NCBI RefSeq assembly: GCF_014269205.2
Contig: NZ_JABWRY020000001.1
Span: 5,256,001-5,320,000 of the forward strand
Direction of reading: 5' to 3'
Length of the DNA: 64,000 bases
Source of the DNA: Pseudomonas kermanshahensis
GTDB taxonomy: Bacteria; Pseudomonadota; Gammaproteobacteria; Pseudomonadales; Pseudomonadaceae
Shown: positions 1 through 8,899 of the stretch, piece by piece
How positions within the stretch are numbered: position 1 is the stretch's first letter
Layout of the letters: each line of letters begins with the position of its first letter
Program-made: the position numbers and the translations under genes
The notes under the pieces: generated by a model
Databases searched by the model: none
Seen by the model: the letters and a program-made list of their open reading frames with translations, nothing else
Told to the model about the DNA's origin: nothing

Positions 1-911
1 GGATCATCCTCACCACGCTGTTCGTCTGCCAGCCCAACTACGGCGCGACCCGGCGCAAGCTGGTGCAGCGGGTGTTCGGCACGGCCATCGGTTTGACGGT
101 TGGCTGGGCCCTGTTCGACCTGTTCCCCAGCCCGATCATCCAGTCGATGTTCGCTGTGGTCGCCGGGGTGGTGTTCTTCGTCAACCGCACCACCCGGTAC
201 ACCTTGGCAACCGCAGCGATCACCTTGATGGTGCTGTTCTGCTTCAACCAGATCGGCGACGGCTACGGCCTGTTCCTGCCGCGCCTGTTCGATACCCTGG
301 TGGGCAGCCTGATCGCCATTCTGGCGGTGTTCCTGTTCCTGCCCGACTGGCAAGGCCGGCGCTTGAACAAGGCGCTGGCCAACACCTTGGCCTGCGCCAG
401 CGTGTACCTGCGCCAGATCATGCAGCAGTATGCCCACGGCAAACGCGACGACCTCGCCTACCGCCTGGCCCGCCGCAATGCCCACAACGCCGATGCGGCG
501 CTGTCGACCACGCTGGCCAACATGCTCATGGAACCGGGGCACTTCCGCAAGGAAGCGGACGTTGGCTTCCGTTTCCTGGTGTTGTCGCACACGCTGCTCA
601 GCTACCTCTCCGGGCTTGGCGCGCACCGCGACACCGCCTTGCCGGCGGAGGTGCAAGAGCTGTTGATCGAGGGCGCGGGGCAAAGCCTGGCCAACAGCCT
701 GGATGAAATCGCCAATGGCCTGGCGGCGCGGCTACCGGTGGCGATCCACAGTGATGCCGAAGAAGCGCTGGCCAACGACCTGGAGCAGATGCCAGAAGAG
801 CTGGATGAGCACCAGCGGTTGGTGCAGACCCAGCTGGCACTGATTTGCAGGCAGTTGGGGCCATTGCGCACGCTGGCAGCGCACCTGGTCAAGGAAAGCG
901 CGCCGGCCTAA
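1..911 (+). CDS. YccS/FusC-family inner membrane protein, C-terminal part (5'-truncated by window edge)
   Basis: The reading frame is open from position 3 at the window edge to the TAA at 909-911, so the N-terminus lies outside. The visible part starts with a hydrophobic membrane block: four or five helices rich in Leu, Val, Phe and Ile over roughly the first 110 residues. A basic LPDWQGRRLNKAL junction leads into a cytoplasmic helical domain of about 190 residues. This hydrophobic-then-soluble layout, together with the CQPNYGATRRKLVQRVFGT stretch, is typical of YccS/YhfK (FUSC superfamily) proteins, a family linked to aromatic acid or envelope-stress efflux without a settled substrate. A REP pair follows directly. 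The family call is fairly secure; the exact function is not. Confidence 0.75.
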   Translation, partial: IILTTLFVCQPNYGATRRKLVQRVFGTAIGLTVGWALFDLFPSPIIQSMFAVVAGVVFFVNRTTRYTLATAAITLMVLFCFNQIGDGYGLFLPRLFDTLVGSLIAILAVFLFLPDWQGRRLNKALANTLACASVYLRQIMQQYAHGKRDDLAYRLARRNAHNADAALSTTLANMLMEPGHFRKEADVGFRFLVLSHTLLSYLSGLGAHRDTALPAEVQELLIEGAGQSLANSLDEIANGLAARLPVAIHSDAEEALANDLEQMPEELDEHQRLVQTQLALICRQLGPLRTLAAHLVKESAPA

Positions 912-930
912 ATGCTATGTGGCCTGTGGC

Positions 931-1008
931 GGCCTCTTCGCGGGTAAACCCGCTCCCACAGGAAATGGGTATCGCTTGTGTGGGAGCGGGTTTACCCGCG
1001 AAGAGGCC
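931..1008. repeat. REP element pair (type CGCGGGTAAACCCGC)
   Basis: Two copies of the P. putida-type repetitive extragenic palindrome lie head to head. The left copy begins GCCTCTTCGCGGGTAAACCC at 932, and its reverse complement ends at 1008. Each copy has an internal palindrome plus a CTCCCACAGG-like tail. It sits between convergent genes and may act as transcript-end structure or as a transposase/gyrase target. Confidence 0.9.
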
Positions 1009-1025
1009 AGCACGGGCATTAGAGG

Positions 1026-1763
1026 TCAAAAGCCATGCTGGCGTAACAAGCGCGCATAACTGCCATCAGCTTTCATCGCCGCAATCGCCTGTTCGAACCG
1101 TTCGACAATCTGCTGGTGTTGCGGGTGTTTCAGGCTGACCAGAATATGCAGGCTGTTCTGCGCCAGTGGCGGGTCGATCAGTTCCACACCATCACGCACC
1201 GCCTGCGGTTCGCGCTGCAGGTTGTAACGGGCCACGTATTCATCTTCTACCGCCAGGTTCACCCGGCCTGCCGCCAACATGCGCACGGCTGACGAGAAAT
1301 TGCGCACAGGCACTTTGTGCAAGCGGGTGTCGCCGTCGAAATCGGGCGAGTAGGCATAGTCACGCACCACGGCAATGCTGTAGGGGTACAAATCGGCAGC
1401 ATGCTGATAGTCAAACGCCTCACCCTTGCGCTTGAGCAAGCGGATGCGGTTAGTCAGGTAGGCGTCGGAAAACTGGCCGATGCGCGCACGCGCGTCGTTG
1501 CGCCAGGCATTGATCAACACGTCGTAACGCCCTTCGCCGACGCCCATCAAGGCCCGTGCCCAGGGCACTTCTTCGAACGCACTGGTGTATCCGGCCCGGG
1601 CCAGCGCCGTGGTGACGATGCTGGTCGCCAAACCGCCGCCGGGCATGCTGGTGTCGGTAAACGGTGGCCAGTTGTCCGCCACAAGCCGCAGCTTGCCGTA
1701 ACCCTGGGCGGGCGAGGCCAGCATCACTGCCAGCAACCCCAGAACACAAAGCAGTGGCCGCAT
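1026..1763 (-). CDS. Orphan periplasmic substrate-binding protein (SBP family 3)
   Basis: The protein has 245 residues from the ATG at 1763, chosen because an AAAGGA ribosome site lies about 7 bases upstream and a clean Sec signal peptide (MRPLLCVLGLLAVMLASPAQG) follows. An upstream in-frame start would bury that signal. The mature part opens with LRLVADNWPPFTD, the usual first strand of bacterial extracellular solute-binding proteins of family 3 (PF00497), and keeps the two-lobe length. No permease or ATPase gene is adjacent, so the protein could serve an ABC transporter encoded elsewhere or act as a standalone sensor. The ligand is unknown; amino-acid-like compounds are usual for the family. 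The family is secure, the role is not. Confidence 0.8.
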   Translation of the reverse strand: MRPLLCVLGLLAVMLASPAQGYGKLRLVADNWPPFTDTSMPGGGLATSIVTTALARAGYTSAFEEVPWARALMGVGEGRYDVLINAWRNDARARIGQFSDAYLTNRIRLLKRKGEAFDYQHAADLYPYSIAVVRDYAYSPDFDGDTRLHKVPVRNFSSAVRMLAAGRVNLAVEDEYVARYNLQREPQAVRDGVELIDPPLAQNSLHILVSLKHPQHQQIVERFEQAIAAMKADGSYARLLRQHGF

Positions 1764-1983
1764 GCTCAAGTCCTTTCGCAATGGAGGGCACACACTGTGT
1801 AGGCGGTCTGCACCACAACTGCCGCTGAGCGTACACAAAGCTGCGGCCGAAGGCAGCGGACAATAGTGTCATTTTGCCTCTATTTTGGCCGAAGGCTGCA
1901 TGACACCGCCTGCAGCAATCAGCCACTCGTCGGTAGCCTTGGGATTTGCGATGATCGACGGATCATTCAAGGAGTTCCTGCCC

Positions 1984-2436
1984 ATGTCCATTGACTGGCT
2001 TTGCAAGCACCACACTGATCTCGGCAAGGAGCAGCTCTATGCCATCCTGCAGTTGCGCACTGAAGTGTTCGTGGTCGAACAACGCTGCAGCTACCAGGAA
2101 GTCGATGGCCAGGACCTGACCGGCGACACCCTGCACCTGATGGCCTGGCAAGACGACAAGCTGGTGGCTTACCTGCGCCTGCTCGACCCGCAATCCCAAG
2201 GGGGCGATGTGGTCATCGGCCGCGTGGTCACGTCACCTGCGGCGCGCGGGCTCAAGCTGGGGCATGCGTTGCTGCTCAAAGGGCTGGAGGCGGCCGAGCA
2301 TTGCTGGCCGGGTACGCCGGTGTACCTGTCGGCGCAGGCGCATCTGCAAGGTTTTTATGCAGGGCATGGGTTTGAAGCGGTGGGTGAGGAATACCTTGAG
2401 GATGACATTCCGCATATTGGTATGCGTAAAGGCTGA
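1984..2436 (+). CDS. elaA: ElaA-like GNAT N-acetyltransferase
   Basis: The protein has 150 residues from the ATG at 1984, with AAGGAG about 10 bases upstream; an in-frame extension upstream lacks a ribosome site. The sequence closely follows E. coli ElaA: a LYAILQLRTEVFVVEQ opening, then DGQDLTGDTLHL, the acetyl-CoA pyrophosphate-binding segment VIGRVVTSPAARGLKLGHAL (R-x-x-G-x-A-like), and the C-terminal YLSAQAHLQGFYAGHGF signature. ElaA proteins are cytosolic GNAT enzymes whose physiological acceptor is unclear. The gene stands alone, divergent from the binding protein and followed by a REP pair. Confidence 0.9.
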   Translation: MSIDWLCKHHTDLGKEQLYAILQLRTEVFVVEQRCSYQEVDGQDLTGDTLHLMAWQDDKLVAYLRLLDPQSQGGDVVIGRVVTSPAARGLKLGHALLLKGLEAAEHCWPGTPVYLSAQAHLQGFYAGHGFEAVGEEYLEDDIPHIGMRKG

Positions 2437-2450
2437 GAAGGCCCGGGGCG

Positions 2451-2538
2451 CTGTGGGAGCGGGCTTGCCCCGCGAACACCGGCGAAGCCGGTGCCATGCA
2501 CCGCGTACCCCCATTCGCGGGACAAGCCCGCTCCCACA
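2451..2538. repeat. REP element pair (type CGCGGGGCAAGCCCGC)
   Basis: Inverted REP copies lie at about 2451-2475 (CTGTGGGAGCGGGCTTGCCC) and 2514-2538. Between them is a short additional palindrome, ACCGGCGAAGCCGGT. They sit between the convergent elaA and winged-helix genes. Confidence 0.85.
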
Positions 2539-2612
2539 ATGACCATTGGTCTCTGCGCGGCAGCGCAACGCCAAGAAGCTGGGCAATCTCCACAGGACGA
2601 CTTTAGAGCAGG

Positions 2613-2909
2613 TCAGGGATACCGCAACACTTCGCGGATCTGGCGCAAATGCCGAATGATCCACTGCTTGTCGATCGCGCCCCAGTCATGAATGCGATAA
2701 TGCCCGGCATGATTGCGCGCGCCTTCCTGCTGCTCGAACTCACAGACGATGTCCAGGTCGGCCAGGGCGGCGATGGTGTCCTGGGCCGTGCGGCGTGGCA
2801 TGCCGGTGGCCTCCATCAGCGCCGGCACGCTGGTCGCGGTCTGGCTGTCGATCAGCCAGGCCACGTACAGGCGGCGGTAGAAGCTGCTCTTGGTCTTGCT
2901 CACTTCCAT
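2613..2909 (-). CDS. Small winged helix-turn-helix protein
   Basis: The protein has 98 residues from the ATG at 2909. Residues of about 15-60 (YVAWLIDSQTATSVPALMEA, then TGMPRRTAQDTIAALADL) read as a winged helix-turn-helix, with the recognition helix at PRRTAQDTIAAL. The rest (GHYRIHDWGAIDKQWI) looks like the wing and a C-terminal helix. It is conserved in pseudomonads as a short helix-turn-helix protein of unknown target. It lies 12 bases downstream of the YgjP-like protease gene on the same strand, so the two are probably co-transcribed. DNA binding is inferred from the fold pattern only. Confidence 0.7.
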   Translation of the reverse strand: MEVSKTKSSFYRRLYVAWLIDSQTATSVPALMEATGMPRRTAQDTIAALADLDIVCEFEQQEGARNHAGHYRIHDWGAIDKQWIIRHLRQIREVLRYP

Positions 2910-2921
2910 GCTGCATGGTCC

Positions 2922-3422
2922 TTAACAGTTGCCCGGCAGCTCCCGATAGGTCAGGTAGACGCGCAGGTCGAATTCAAGTTGATGGTAGTCCGGCTCCATG
3001 TGCTGACAGAGCTGGTAAAACGCCTTGTTATGGTCGCGCTCACGCAGGTGCGCCAACTCGTGCACCACGATCATGCGCAAAAACTGCGGCGCGGCCTCCT
3101 TGAACAAAGCGGCGATGCGGATTTCCTTCTTCGCCTTGAGATTGCCACCCTGCACCCGGGATACCGCCGTGTTCAGCCCCAACGCTCGGTGGGTCAGGTC
3201 CAGGCGGTTGTCGAACAGCACCTTGTCCAGGTTGGGCGCACTGCGCAGGTACTGCTGCCGCAACGCCTGGGCATAACCGTACAGCGCCTTGTCGCTCTGC
3301 ACGTCATGGCGGTCGGGGTAACGACGCTGCAGGTACTCGCCCAGGCGGTCGCTGTCGATCATCTGCCGCACCTGCTCTTGCAGGTGCGGCGGGTAGGCTT
3401 GCAGGTAACGTAATACGGTCAT
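2922..3422 (-). CDS. YgjP-like (M48-related) zinc metallopeptidase
   Basis: The protein has 166 residues from the ATG at 3422. An in-frame TTG at 3461 would add 13 residues, but it abuts the stop of the upstream gene and is not preferred. The hallmark is the HELAHLRERDH zinc motif at residues of about 121-131 (HExxH with a further histidine after five residues), followed by HNKAFYQLCQHMEPDY, typical of YgjP/DUF45 proteins related to SprT and WSS1. The substrate is unknown. No signal peptide is seen, so it is probably cytosolic. It is downstream of the GGDEF-EAL gene (gap 39 bases) and upstream of the winged-helix gene. Confidence 0.8.
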   Translation of the reverse strand: MTVLRYLQAYPPHLQEQVRQMIDSDRLGEYLQRRYPDRHDVQSDKALYGYAQALRQQYLRSAPNLDKVLFDNRLDLTHRALGLNTAVSRVQGGNLKAKKEIRIAALFKEAAPQFLRMIVVHELAHLRERDHNKAFYQLCQHMEPDYHQLEFDLRVYLTYRELPGNC

Positions 3423-3461
3423 GGCAGTGCATTCGGCGTGACGAAGGGCGATTCTAGCCAA

Positions 3462-5591
3462 TCATGGCCGAGGCCAGGAGAAAATCGCCGGGAAGCCGCT
3501 GGCATCCGCTGCGGTCATGGGGTGCGCCACCAGAAAACCCTGCACGTAGGCGCAACCGTTTGCCTTCAGCCACGCAGCCTGGGCCGGGGTTTCCACACCT
3601 TCGGCGATCACTGTGATGCGGTAGTCGGCGCACAGGCTCACCACGCTACGCACCAGCGCGGCGTCCAGGGCTGAGTCCGGCAGGCGTGCCACCAGGTGGC
3701 GGTCCAACTTCAGGGTATCGATCGGTAAATCCCGCAGCATGCGCAACGAGCAGTCACCTGCGCCAAAATCATCCAGCGCCACCCGCACGCCCAGCTCACG
3801 CAGGCGGTGTATCTGCTTCACCGCCGCGTCGATGTTGTACATCAGCGACGTCTCCGCGACCTCGACTTCAAGCTGCGCGGGGTCAAGTTGATAGTCCAGG
3901 ATCACCCGCTGCAGCTCCTCGACCAGGCCCGGCATGACGAACTGGGCACGGCTCAGGCTGATACCCAGCACCAGGTCGCGAGGGAAAAGATCGCACCAGG
4001 CCTGGCGCTGCGCTGCCCCCTGACGGTAGATCCAGCTGGCCAGGCGGTTGATCAGCCGGGCCTCTTCCAGCAGGGGGATGAACAGCCCCGGCGGCACATC
4101 GCCAACGCTGGGGTGCTGCCAGCGCAACAACGCCTCGAAACCGCGCAAGTGGCCATCGGCGAAGCCCACCTGGGGTTGATACACCAGGCTAAAGTCCTGC
4201 TGTTCGATCGCTGCCCGTACACCGTCTTCAAGCATTAACCGTGAACGTGCGCGGCCATTGAGCTCGTGGTCATAGAAGCGGTATTGCTGGCGGCCAGCCT
4301 GCTTGGCCGCGTACATCGCCGCATCGGCTGCGCGCAGCAGGCCCTCGACGGTGGCGCCGCAGTCGGGGTACGTGGCAATGCCGATGCTGACCCCAAGACA
4401 CACATCCAGCCCTTCCACCTGCTGGCTGATGGCGATGCGCTCAAGCAAGCGCTCGGCGTAACGCCCGGCCTGCTCGGGGTAAGGCAAGCTATCGAACAAC
4501 GCCGTGAACTCATCACCGCCCATCCGTGCCAGCAGTGCTTCGCTGCCCAGGCAGTCCTTGATTTGCTCGGCGACCCAGCGCAGCACGCGATCACCCGCTT
4601 CATGGCCCAACGAGTCGTTGATCCGCTTGAAGCCATCCAGGTCCATGTACATCAGCGCCTGCGCCTTGTCCGAGCGCTCGTTGCGCAGCAGCACGCCCTC
4701 GGCGGCCTGGTAGAAACCGCGGCGGTTGAGCAGGCCGGTCAGCGGGTCGGTTACCGCTTGGTACTCGAGCTGTTGGTGGAGGTTGCGCACCACCGACATG
4801 TCCAGCACCGTCACCACCATCGCCTGCTGATCGGCCGGCAAGGGGGCACACGACAGCGCGACCGGTACCAACTCGCCACCCAGGGTGCGTAACTGGGCAT
4901 CGTGCACGCGGAAGATCTGCCGCCCCAAGTAGGCCTGGTAGAAATCCGACTCGCTCCACAGGTTGGCGTTGGCCATTTGCACCAGGTCAAGCAACTGGGC
5001 GCCCTGCAACTGCTCCACTGGCGCTGCCAGCAAGCGTGAAATGGCTGGGTTGGCGAAACTGATGGTGCCGGCGGCATTCACCACCAGAATCCCTTCGGCG
5101 GCGTTTTCCAGAATCGAAGCGTTGAACGCCCTGGCTGTTTCCAGCTCGCGGGTCAGTTGCTGCAACATGCGCCGGTTGCGTTGCTGATCGAGCAGGGCCT
5201 GGACCTTGGGCTTGAGAATCTGCGGGTCGAACGGCTTGAACATGTAGTCCACCGCGCCACTGGCGTACCCCTTCAGCACAGCGGCCTCGGACTGTTCGTT
5301 AGCGGTAAGGAAGATGATCGGGGTCAGCCGCGTGCGCTGGCTGCCGCGCATCAGCCGGGCGACTTCGAAACCGTCCATTTCCGGCATGTGTACATCCAGC
5401 AAGACCAGGTCGACGTCATGTTCGAGCAAAGCACTCAGGGCTTCCACCCCCGAACTTGCGGTCAATACTTGCCAATCCTGCCGGGCCAGCAAGGCCCGCA
5501 TACTGATGAGGTTCTCGGGGTAATCATCTACCACCAGTAGAACCGAGCTGCCACCATCCCGTGGCTGTGGTTGAAGGTGAGCGCCATCCAT
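3462..5591 (-). CDS. Response regulator with PAS, GGDEF and EAL domains
   Basis: The protein has 709 residues from the ATG at 5591. Domain order: receiver (acidic pair at D22-D23, phospho-acceptor D66 in LVLLDVHMPEMDG, K in FMFKPF-like YMFKPFDP), short coiled linker, PAS (about 155-270), GGDEF (RMGGDEF at about 358) and EAL (FEALLRW, E at about 486, plus DDFGAGDCSL and IAEGVETPAQ). Both catalytic signatures are intact, so it could make and degrade cyclic di-GMP. The RxxD inhibitory site five residues before GGDEF is absent (GSEA there). No cognate histidine kinase is adjacent, so the input is probably from elsewhere. The PAS ligand is unknown. Confidence 0.92.
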   Translation of the reverse strand: MDGAHLQPQPRDGGSSVLLVVDDYPENLISMRALLARQDWQVLTASSGVEALSALLEHDVDLVLLDVHMPEMDGFEVARLMRGSQRTRLTPIIFLTANEQSEAAVLKGYASGAVDYMFKPFDPQILKPKVQALLDQQRNRRMLQQLTRELETARAFNASILENAAEGILVVNAAGTISFANPAISRLLAAPVEQLQGAQLLDLVQMANANLWSESDFYQAYLGRQIFRVHDAQLRTLGGELVPVALSCAPLPADQQAMVVTVLDMSVVRNLHQQLEYQAVTDPLTGLLNRRGFYQAAEGVLLRNERSDKAQALMYMDLDGFKRINDSLGHEAGDRVLRWVAEQIKDCLGSEALLARMGGDEFTALFDSLPYPEQAGRYAERLLERIAISQQVEGLDVCLGVSIGIATYPDCGATVEGLLRAADAAMYAAKQAGRQQYRFYDHELNGRARSRLMLEDGVRAAIEQQDFSLVYQPQVGFADGHLRGFEALLRWQHPSVGDVPPGLFIPLLEEARLINRLASWIYRQGAAQRQAWCDLFPRDLVLGISLSRAQFVMPGLVEELQRVILDYQLDPAQLEVEVAETSLMYNIDAAVKQIHRLRELGVRVALDDFGAGDCSLRMLRDLPIDTLKLDRHLVARLPDSALDAALVRSVVSLCADYRITVIAEGVETPAQAAWLKANGCAYVQGFLVAHPMTAADASGFPAIFSWPRP

Positions 5592-5755
5592 GCTGCTTCT
5601 CTATTGTGTGACCGACTTCAAATCACGATTGGATCCGATAAGTACTCTAGACCCGGGCCTGTAACTCGCAATGCAATCAGAACGCTATCAGTGCATAAAC
5701 TGTACGGTAGCCGACTAACGGTTGCTCTGCCGTGAATACGGGTTATCGCAGGCAT

Positions 5756-5783
5756 AAAAAAACCCGCATCTCTGCGGGTTTTT
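5756..5783 (-). terminator. Rho-independent terminator of fda
   Basis: The inverted repeat AAACCCGCA / TGCGGGTTT encloses TCTC. On the minus strand the stem is followed by a run of seven T, about 17 bases after the fda stop codon. On the plus strand it also ends in a T run, so it could work in both directions. Confidence 0.9.
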
Positions 5784-5799
5784 CAGTACTACCAGCGAA

Positions 5800-6864
5800 T
5801 CAATTGACCTTGGCGGCCAATTCACCTTTCAGGTAACGCTGGAACATGCCTTCCAAGGAGATCGGCTTGATCTTGGAGGCATTGCCGGCGGTGCCGAACG
5901 CTTCGTAACGGGCGATGCACACGTCACGCATGGCTTTGACGGTTTCACCGAAGAACTTGCGCGGGTCGAACTCGCTTGGGTTCTGGGCCATCAGGCGACG
6001 CATGGCACCGGTGGAGGCCAGGCGCAGGTCGGTGTCTATGTTGACCTTGCGCACGCCGTGCTTGATGCCTTCGACGATTTCTTCAACCGGTACGCCGTAG
6101 GTTTCTTTGATGTCGCCGCCGTACTGGTTGATGATCGCCAGCCACTCTTGCGGTACCGAAGAGGAACCGTGCATCACCAGGTGGGTGTTAGGGATGCGCT
6201 TGTGGATTTCCTTGATACGGTCGATCGCCAGCACGTCACCGGTCGGTGGCTTGGTGAACTTGTAGGCGCCGTGGCTGGTGCCGATGGCGATGGCCAGGGC
6301 GTCGACCTGGGTCTTCTTGACGAAGTCGGCGGCTTCTTCAGGGTCGGTCAGCATCTGGCTGTGATCCAGCACGCCTTCAGCGCCAATACCGTCTTCTTCA
6401 CCGGCCATGCCGGTTTCCAGCGAACCCAGGCAGCCCAGCTCGCCTTCTACCGAAACGCCGCAGGCGTGCGCCATGGCAACGGTCTGCTGAGTAACGCGGA
6501 CGTTGTACTCGTAGTCGGTTGGGGTTTTGCCGTCTTCACCCAGCGAGCCGTCCATCATGACCGAGCTGAAGCCCAGCTGGATCGAGCGCTGGCACACGTC
6601 AGGGCTGGTGCCGTGGTCCTGGTGCATGCACACCGGGATGTGCGGAAACTCTTCGATCGCGGCCAGGATCAGGTGGCGCAGGAAGGGCGCACCGGCGTAT
6701 TTACGGGCACCTGCCGAAGCCTGCACGATGACCGGAGAGTCGGTCTTGTCGGCGGCTTCCATGATTGCGCGCATTTGCTCGAGGTTGTTGACGTTGAAAG
6801 CTGGAACGCCGTAACCGAACTCGGCGGCGTGGTCCAGCATCTGGCGCATGCTAATGAGTGCCAT
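5800..6864 (-). CDS. fda: Fructose-1,6-bisphosphate aldolase, class II
   Basis: The protein has 354 residues from the ATG at 6864, with a GGGAGAG ribosome site about 9 bases upstream; the longer in-frame reading has no support. It catalyses cleavage or condensation of fructose 1,6-bisphosphate with glyceraldehyde 3-phosphate and dihydroxyacetone phosphate. Class II features: [10 protein letters not shown] (zinc-binding histidine and catalytic aspartate), [17 protein letters not shown], an EGELGCLGS motif, the GTSHGAYKF zinc-ligand loop and a [10 protein letters not shown] phosphate-binding stretch. In pseudomonads lacking phosphofructokinase this enzyme works mainly in the gluconeogenic direction and the EDEMP cycle. 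It is downstream of pgk on the same strand, separated by two small lipoprotein genes and a REP pair. Confidence 0.97.
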   Translation of the reverse strand: MALISMRQMLDHAAEFGYGVPAFNVNNLEQMRAIMEAADKTDSPVIVQASAGARKYAGAPFLRHLILAAIEEFPHIPVCMHQDHGTSPDVCQRSIQLGFSSVMMDGSLGEDGKTPTDYEYNVRVTQQTVAMAHACGVSVEGELGCLGSLETGMAGEEDGIGAEGVLDHSQMLTDPEEAADFVKKTQVDALAIAIGTSHGAYKFTKPPTGDVLAIDRIKEIHKRIPNTHLVMHGSSSVPQEWLAIINQYGGDIKETYGVPVEEIVEGIKHGVRKVNIDTDLRLASTGAMRRLMAQNPSEFDPRKFFGETVKAMRDVCIARYEAFGTAGNASKIKPISLEGMFQRYLKGELAAKVN

Positions 6865-6964
6865 TGTGTATCTCTCTCCCGACAAGCGTCGTTTGTTTCG
6901 TGCAAGCCTGCCGCAGGGGCGGTTGCTGTTCAAGTAGTGTGGGCCACCTGGGCGGCCCGGCCAG

Positions 6965-7294
6965 TCACGGTGCCTTGCAGCCCCGCCCTATCAGATCGTT
7001 GGTTGCCACCCAGTACACCAGGCCTTCTTCGCCTTTGGTGTGGAAGGCCAGCACGCCATCGCTGTACATCGCGCCCGACGCGCTCGGCTCGGATTTGAGC
7101 CGGTAGACCTGGTCGCCGCCGCCAAGGCGTACGTCGACCGAATCTTGTTGTGCATCCGCGAAGCGCCACAGCACTTCAGTCTGGGTGTCACAGACCCAAC
7201 GGGTCCAGTTGTCTGCCGGGGCGGGTTGCGCCGGCTGCAGCAGTGAGCATCCTGCCAGTGTCGCCAGGGCCGCGATGGCCATAAGCGCTTTCAT
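6965..7294 (-). CDS. MliC-like lipoprotein (C-type lysozyme inhibitor family)
   Basis: The protein has 109 residues from the ATG at 7294. A short signal ends in the lipobox LAGC (Cys16), so it is a predicted lipoprotein. After a Pro-rich linker the domain runs [13 protein letters not shown] at its end and contains a [13 protein letters not shown] start, a [14 protein letters not shown] strand and [19 protein letters not shown]. These are hallmarks of the MliC domain (PF09864), including the S-G-x-x-Y-x(3)-L-x-F-x-x-K-G pattern and a pair of cysteines near both ends that could form a disulfide. Known members protect the cell from host C-type lysozyme. It is encoded between fda and a REP pair. 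Confidence 0.85.
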   Translation of the reverse strand: MKALMAIAALATLAGCSLLQPAQPAPADNWTRWVCDTQTEVLWRFADAQQDSVDVRLGGGDQVYRLKSEPSASGAMYSDGVLAFHTKGEEGLVYWVATNDLIGRGCKAP

Positions 7295-7310
7295 CTCATT
7301 ACTCCGCTAA

Positions 7311-7427
7311 GGGCTGCTTTGCAGCCCATCGCCGGCAAGCCGGCTCCCACAGGTACCGCACCCCCCTAAGGGCATGTGCAAGGCCTGTGGGGGCTGGCTT
7401 GCCGGCGATGGGCCGCACAGCGGCCCC
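7311..7427. repeat. REP element pair (type CGCCGGCAAGCCGGC) with GGCC flanks
   Basis: Inverted REP copies read TCGCCGGCAAGCCGGCTCCC on the left and its near reverse complement on the right. They are bounded by outer arms (GGGCTGCTTTGCAGCCC and GGGCCGCACAGCGGCCCC) that are themselves palindromic. They lie between two small lipoprotein genes on the same strand, a place where a structured spacer could stabilise or terminate a transcript. Confidence 0.85.
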
Positions 7428-7472
7428 AGTGTTGAAGACCTTCAAACCCAGCTTAGGTGCCCGAGAACCCGA

Positions 7473-7691
7473 TCAAGGGCAACCGGGCGCCTTGTGCTGG
7501 TGGTCTTCGTCATACTTTTCCAGGCCATCCGGACCCAGGCGCTTGTTGATGACCGGTACGGTCTCAGCCTGCCACTCGGACTGGTAGCAGCCGCCCTTGG
7601 GCGACCGCGACGCGGCTTCATCCGAAGACGGGCTGCTGGAGCACGCGCTCAGCATCCCGGCCAGAATCATCACAGGCAATTGCTTGACCAT
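7473..7691 (-). CDS. Small lipoprotein of unknown function
   Basis: The protein has 72 residues from the ATG at 7691, with AAGGGAG about 9 bases upstream. An alternative ATG at 7724 overlaps the pgk stop and would add 11 residues. The N-terminus MVKQLPVMILAGMLSAC is a lipoprotein signal with the lipobox LSAC, then a Ser-rich linker. The remaining part has two cysteines (GGCYQSEW and APGCP) and is charged near the C-terminus (KYDEDHQHK). I do not recognise a family. It follows pgk within 32 bases and is probably co-transcribed with it. Confidence 0.65.
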   Translation of the reverse strand: MVKQLPVMILAGMLSACSSSPSSDEAASRSPKGGCYQSEWQAETVPVINKRLGPDGLEKYDEDHQHKAPGCP

Positions 7692-7723
7692 CAGGTCGCT
7701 CCCTTTGCCAAGCGCCAACGTCA

Positions 7724-8887
7724 TCAGGCCTTGGCCCGCTCTTCCAGGATTGCCACAGCCGGCAGGACCTTGCCCTCGACGAACTCGAGGAACGCGCCAC
7801 CACCGGTAGAAATGTAGGAGATATCGGCGCCAACGCCATATTTGTCGATCGCCGCCAGGGTGTCACCACCGCCCGCGATGGAGAACGCGGCGCTTTCGGC
7901 GATGGCTTTGGCCAGCACTTTGGTGCCGTTGCCGAACTGGTCGAACTCGAACACGCCAACTGGGCCATTCCACAGAATGGTCTGCGACGACTTCAGCAGC
8001 TCGGCGAAGTTGGCAGCGGTTTGCGGGCCGATGTCCAGGATCATGTCGTCAGCGGCAACGTCGGCAATGGCCTTGACGGTCGCTTCGGCGCTTTCGGCGA
8101 ATTCCTTGGCAACCACCACGTCGACCGGCAGCGGTACGTTGACCTTGGCAGCGATGGCCTTGGCGGTGTCGACCAGGTCAGGCTCGTACAGCGACTTGCC
8201 GACGGGGTGGCCAGCAGCCGCCAGGAAGGTGTTGGCGATGCCACCACCGACGATCAGCAGGTCGCAAACGGTGCTCAGGCTGTTCAGCACGTCGAGTTTG
8301 GTCGACACCTTGGAGCCAGCGACGATGGCCGCCATTGGCTTGGCCGGGGCTTTCAGCGCCTTGCCCAGGGCATCCAGCTCGGCGGCCAGCAGTGGGCCGG
8401 CAGCGGCGACTTTGGCGAACTTGGCCACGCCATGGGTCGAACCTTCGGCGCGGTGGGCAGTGCCGAACGCGTCCATCACGAACACGTCGCACAGGGCAGC
8501 GTATTTCTGCGCCAGCTCGTCGGCGTTCTTTTTCTCGCCCTTGTTGAAGCGCACGTTCTCGAACAGCACCAGGTCACCGGCCTTGACCTCGACACCTTCC
8601 AGGTAGTCGGCGATCAGCGGCACGTCACGGCCCAGGGCTTTGCTCAAGTAGTCGGCGACCGGCTTGAGGCTGTTCTCGGCAGAGAATTCACCTTCGGTCG
8701 GGCGGCCCAGGTGCGAGCAGACCATTACCGCCGCGCCCTTTTCCAGGGCCAGCTTGATGGTCGGCAGCGCTGCCAGGATACGCGCGTCGCTGGCTACCAC
8801 ACCGTCCTTCACAGGCACGTTGAGGTCTTCGCGGATCAGTACGCGTTTACCTTGCAGGTCGAGGTCGGTCATCTTCAACACGGTCAT
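7724..8887 (-). CDS. pgk: Phosphoglycerate kinase
   Basis: The protein has 387 residues from the ATG at 8887, with GAAGGACT upstream. It transfers phosphate between 1,3-bisphosphoglycerate and ADP. The family signature is clear: [16 protein letters not shown] near the N-terminus, [38 protein letters not shown], then the nucleotide domain with [23 protein letters not shown] and GGGDTLAAI plus [13 protein letters not shown] at the end. Length is normal for bacterial Pgk. It lies 12 bases downstream of epd, so tktA-epd-pgk form one minus-strand block of sugar-phosphate genes feeding fda. Confidence 0.97.
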   Translation of the reverse strand: MTVLKMTDLDLQGKRVLIREDLNVPVKDGVVASDARILAALPTIKLALEKGAAVMVCSHLGRPTEGEFSAENSLKPVADYLSKALGRDVPLIADYLEGVEVKAGDLVLFENVRFNKGEKKNADELAQKYAALCDVFVMDAFGTAHRAEGSTHGVAKFAKVAAAGPLLAAELDALGKALKAPAKPMAAIVAGSKVSTKLDVLNSLSTVCDLLIVGGGIANTFLAAAGHPVGKSLYEPDLVDTAKAIAAKVNVPLPVDVVVAKEFAESAEATVKAIADVAADDMILDIGPQTAANFAELLKSSQTILWNGPVGVFEFDQFGNGTKVLAKAIAESAAFSIAGGGDTLAAIDKYGVGADISYISTGGGAFLEFVEGKVLPAVAILEERAKA

Positions 8888-8899
8888 GAATGCAGTCCT

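Noticed and set aside
3423..3461. TTG start for the YgjP-like protease
   Set aside because: TTG at 3461 directly abuts the stop of the upstream gene and has no ribosome site. The ATG at 3422 gives the usual family length.
7311..7427. Regularly spaced palindromes as a possible CRISPR array
   Set aside because: REP units occur singly or in pairs at scattered sites, not as arrays with unique spacers of constant length.
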